Shown here piece by piece: positions 63,481-64,000 of a DNA stretch of 64,000 nucleotides. The position numbers were made by a program, and so were the translations under genes. Below the pieces are notes generated by a model. It saw only the letters and a program-made list of their open reading frames with translations, was not told the DNA's origin and did no database searches. Location of the stretch: assembly GCA_905183005.1 (NCBI GenBank), contig CAJJDO010000035.1, forward strand, positions 518,338 through 582,337. The letters are read 5' to 3'. Within the stretch, counting starts at the first letter, position 1, and each line of letters begins with the position of its first letter. This DNA is from Paramecium pentaurelia (taxonomy: Eukaryota > Ciliophora > Oligohymenophorea > Peniculida > Parameciidae).

Positions 63481-64000
63481 GAGTAGTTGTAAGCAGATAT
63501 TTAATTAAATGCAAAATAAAAATTAATTTTTAAATTTAAGCAAAAAAAATACGTCTTTCTTTTGAGAAATACTTCAATTTATTAATGTAATTATCGGTAA
63601 TATATTAATTATATAGGAGTAATAAGATTCTAATATTGTAATTGATCTTATTATAATAAATTACTTTATTTTAATTTTATAAAATTACTCTTAAATTATT
63701 TTGAAAATCATATTATAATAAGAAATAAAAAACAAATATAAAAATTTCAATGTTAAAATATGAATAATTCTAGATTTAGACTTAGATTATATATCAATTA
63801 TTTCAAATGTTTATTTATTAAAAATATAGTTTTACTGATCATCATAAACCTTTTTTGAAGAAAAAAAAAATGTCTATAAAAACTTTTGTTTTTATTAAAA
63901 AAATTAACAATTTTATACAAGACTAGAGAGAATGTTTATATATTATGAATTTGGTTAAAATAAATAGAATAGGAAAATCAATTTTTATTCTTCAATCTTT
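63481..64000. other. A/T-rich DNA, nothing recognised
   Basis: No reading frame of coding quality, no RNA gene and no telomeric C4A2/C3A3-type repeat. Confidence 0.4.

Overview
The window is macronuclear-type DNA from a ciliate, almost certainly Paramecium or a close relative. TAA and TAG occur throughout clearly conserved proteins at glutamine positions and TGA is the only stop. Genes are packed tightly, and they are interrupted by tiny introns (about 19-33 nt, GTA...AG). Removing these introns restores frame and family alignments in almost every gene. Under the standard code nearly all genes shatter, so the gene models here were read by hand with TAA/TAG=Gln and introns removed. For most models the spliced length was checked to be a multiple of three. 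The DNA is very A+T-rich. No tRNA, rRNA, CRISPR array, transposon or telomeric repeat was seen.

Layout. 0-10.7 kb, all minus strand: 5' part of a P5C dehydrogenase (runs off the left edge), a Q/N-rich secreted-type protein, an ABCA transporter, a small basic protein, a PLD6/Zucchini-like phospholipase-D-fold protein with a PKEP repeat tail, and a coiled-coil protein. 10.9-20 kb: a Pumilio RNA-binding protein (+), a RA/ubiquitin-like protein and a Tousled-like kinase (-), and a large 1357-aa protein (+). 20-36.2 kb: an ABCC transporter (-), a coiled-coil protein (+), an SOS1-like Na+/H+ exchanger with a cyclic-nucleotide-binding-like tail (+), a leishmanolysin-family metallopeptidase (+), an ABCB transporter (-) and an ANTH-like endocytic protein (-). 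36.3-46 kb: a tiny gene, a VPS9-domain Rab GEF, a coiled-coil protein, a minus-strand hypothetical, a SPRY-like acidic protein and an otubain-type OTU protease. 46.2-54.9 kb, minus strand: cytosolic isoleucyl-tRNA synthetase, an SPF45/RBM17-like splicing factor, a PH+ORD oxysterol-binding protein and a partly resolved hypothetical. 55.4-59.9 kb: two paralogous two-pass membrane proteins facing tail to tail. 59.9-64 kb: no intact gene, only scattered coding-like fragments on the minus strand.

No operon logic is expected in this nucleus; neighbours are mostly independent housekeeping and membrane genes. Themes that recur are membrane transport (three full-size ABC exporters of different subfamilies plus an antiporter), endolysosomal traffic (VPS9, ANTH, OSBP) and RNA biology (Pumilio, SPF45, PLD6-like). 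The most interesting items are the PLD6-like protein with its repeat tail, the variety of 3' splice sites (TAG, but also AAG, CAG and GAG), stopless introns of length 3n, the convergent paralogue pair, and the decayed right end.
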